A DNA stretch of 17,284 bases from Candidatus Omnitrophota bacterium (GTDB lineage: Bacteria; Omnitrophota; Gorgyraeia; Zapsychrales; Fredricksoniimonadaceae), in contig JAGNTT010000024.1 in NCBI GenBank assembly GCA_017987425.1, forward strand, positions 1 to 17,284, in the 5' to 3' direction. The stretch's first letter is position 1; every line of letters begins with the position of its first letter. A model generated the notes under the pieces. It made no database searches. It had not been told where the DNA came from and was given only the letters and a program-made list of their open reading frames with translations. Positions 15,913 to 17,284 of this stretch are shown piece by piece. Made by a program: the position numbers and the translations under genes.

Positions 15913-16910
15913 CGCCTTTGGTTTCTGTTGTCATACCAACGTTTAACCGCGGCAGTTTTGTGCGCTGGGCGATCCAGAGCGCGCTGTCTCAAACGCATTC
16001 TGCGGTTGAGGTGATCATCGTTGATGACGGTTCGACAGATGAAACTGAAGAAGTAATTCTAGCCATCAAAGATCCCCGCATCCGGTATTTTCGAACGGGC
16101 AATCAGGGCAATTATTGCGCCAGGAATATCGGGCTTGAGAAGGCTGAGGGGGAGTTCATTGCCTTCCTTGATTCCGACGACCAGTTCCTTCCTGAGAAAA
16201 TTGCCAAACAACTGGAGCAATTCCAGAAGAACCCGACTCTTGGTTTGTGCTGCACCAACGCCCATATCAAGCACCTGGGAAATCCTTACCGGGTTTTTGA
16301 GGATGTTGTGCATTCATTTTCTGAAGACTTCGACACGAAAAGCGGTTTTATCGAAAGGGCCATCGAAAGCAATTTTATCGTGACCTCGACGGTCATGATC
16401 CGCAGGGAATGTGTCAGAACGCTGGGGGTTTTTAATACAGCCTTTCAGAATGCGATGGATTATGAATTCTTTTTGAGAATTATATTAAATTATCCGGCCG
16501 TATATCTCAAAGACAAGCTGGTCGAGCGGCTTCTTCATCCGGCTAGCATCAGCCGCAACAGGATCAATACGTACAAGGCTGAAATTTATATATTCAGCGA
16601 ATCCGCAAAAAGATTGGAACAGGAGAAAATGTTTGCGGCCGACCATAAGGATCTCATCCAAAAGGCTTGGCGGAAAAGCATGTATTCGCTGGGGCTCGAA
16701 TATCTAGTTCACTACGAATTTGAAAATGCCCACCGCTGTTTTACCGAAAGCGGATATGAGAAGCGTTACATGTTTAAAAAGATCGCCATAGCTGTTTCTA
16801 AATACCAGCTTTCCCTGCTGGTACCATTGATCCAGCTTTACCGTCATCTCAAACAGTATCAATCGTCACACAGAAATCCTGCGTCTGCTGTGAAGAAATC
16901 CTCGCATTAG
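15909..16910 (+). CDS. GT2-family glycosyltransferase
   Basis: This is a classic GT-A family 2 enzyme of 333 residues. It starts PLVSVVIPTFNRG, has VDDGSTDET at 38-46, the DxD-type metal site DSDD at 88-91, and an acidic catalytic-base region AMDYEFFLR at 182-190. It would transfer a sugar from an NDP donor during assembly of the same surface glycan. I chose the ATG at 15909, which overlaps the flippase stop (ATGA) and gives the standard family N-terminus. An in-frame ATG at 15798 would add 37 residues lying wholly inside the flippase gene. The C-terminal ~120 residues are helical and polar without membrane segments. The next gene starts 18 nt downstream. Specificity is unknown. Confidence 0.93.
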   Translation: MTPLVSVVIPTFNRGSFVRWAIQSALSQTHSAVEVIIVDDGSTDETEEVILAIKDPRIRYFRTGNQGNYCARNIGLEKAEGEFIAFLDSDDQFLPEKIAKQLEQFQKNPTLGLCCTNAHIKHLGNPYRVFEDVVHSFSEDFDTKSGFIERAIESNFIVTSTVMIRRECVRTLGVFNTAFQNAMDYEFFLRIILNYPAVYLKDKLVERLLHPASISRNRINTYKAEIYIFSESAKRLEQEKMFAADHKDLIQKAWRKSMYSLGLEYLVHYEFENAHRCFTESGYEKRYMFKKIAIAVSKYQLSLLVPLIQLYRHLKQYQSSHRNPASAVKKSSH

Positions 16911-16928
16911 AATTTATCCGGGAGAGCG

Positions 16929-17284
16929 ATGAGAACAATCGATCGGATGCTCCTTGCCGCGGTTTTCCTGGTTTTCTTTTTCATCCATATCATCTCTCTG
17001 AATGACGGCCACAACTGGGGGGATGATTTTGCCCAGTATATCCTTCACGCACTGAATCTCGTCGAACACAAACCTTATTCCGAAAACATCGCCCTCGATT
17101 TATGGACGGTTGTTCCGCCGGGTTTTCCGCTTTTGTTGTCGTCAATCATTTATTGGTCCGGAATAAATTTTAAGATTCTTAAGTTTTTAAATATTGTGTG
17201 CTGGGCTCTGACGGCACTGGCCGGATATTTTCTGGCTGTACGCAGGATGAGACCGCGTACGGCGGCAGTGTTTACTGTCTGGCT
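16929..17284 (+). CDS. GT-C type membrane glycosyltransferase (GT39/ArnT-like), 3' end cut off
   Basis: A reading frame starts at ATG 16929 and runs off the right edge after 118 codons. It begins with a basic residue and a strong hydrophobic helix (MLLAAVFLVFFFIHII, 7-22). The following periplasmic loop has N-W-G-D-D-F-A-Q-Y (29-37), where the acidic residues match the catalytic position of GT-C enzymes that use polyprenyl-phosphate sugars. PPGFPLLLS (about 67-75) matches the PPGxPLLL signature before the second helix in PMT/ArnT-like proteins. A further hydrophobic helix and a basic turn follow. GGGAG-type ribosome binding sequence lies just before the ATG, and the gene is 18 nt after the second GT2, so it belongs to the glycan operon. 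It would act at the periplasmic side, adding a sugar to a lipid or glycan. The family call is moderately sure because only the N-terminus is visible. Confidence 0.8.
   Translation, partial: MRTIDRMLLAAVFLVFFFIHIISLNDGHNWGDDFAQYILHALNLVEHKPYSENIALDLWTVVPPGFPLLLSSIIYWSGINFKILKFLNIVCWALTALAGYFLAVRRMRPRTAAVFTVW

Overview
This window looks like a piece of chromosome from an uncultivated, probably diderm bacterium of moderate GC content. My best guess is Omnitrophota (former OP3) or a similar lineage. The guess rests on very large uncharacterised proteins, secreted coiled-coil proteins and a tiny class III (Flp-like) prepilin next to a surface-polysaccharide cluster. It is an inference from gene style, because there is no rRNA or other phylogenetic marker apart from MutS and MutL.

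Layout. (1) Positions 1-2540, + strand: the 3' part of a large protein of unknown function, open at the left edge. It has a region resembling a class I SAM-methyltransferase fold, and a later segment with clearly different arginine codon use. (2) Positions 2547-6983, - strand: a mutS-mutL mismatch repair operon. It converges on the first gene with only 6 bp between the stop codons. A compact double-hairpin palindromic repeat sits between mutS and mutL and supplies the mutS stop codon. (3) Positions 6984-7220: an AT-rich divergent intergenic region with a near-consensus sigma70-type promoter (TTGACA-N17-TATACT) facing right. (4) Positions 7221-11748, + strand: two adjacent genes for exported proteins with the same architecture (signal peptide, N-terminal TPR-like helical pair, coiled coil). 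The second is 1123 residues long. They end at a 12-bp perfect-stem intrinsic terminator. (5) Positions 11871-12056: an orphan 61-residue Flp-type prepilin with its own extended -10 promoter and strong ribosome binding site. (6) Positions 12306-17284 (right edge), + strand: a surface glycan cluster containing a GT4 glycosyltransferase, a GT2 glycosyltransferase, a Wzx-type flippase, a second GT2, and the start of a GT-C membrane glycosyltransferase. Two ATGA overlaps couple GT2, flippase and GT2.

How the parts fit. Mismatch repair is housekeeping; MutL carries the complete endonuclease motif set, so repair is expected to be MutH-independent. The glycosyltransferases and flippase form a coherent pathway: sugars are added to a lipid-linked glycan in the cytoplasm, the product is flipped across the inner membrane, and it may then be modified on the outside by the GT-C enzyme. 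The most novel part is the exported coiled-coil pair with the orphan prepilin beside it, which may be an undescribed envelope or appendage module. That functional link rests on position and architecture only. I found no CRISPR array, tRNA, rRNA, transposase or recognisable defence system.
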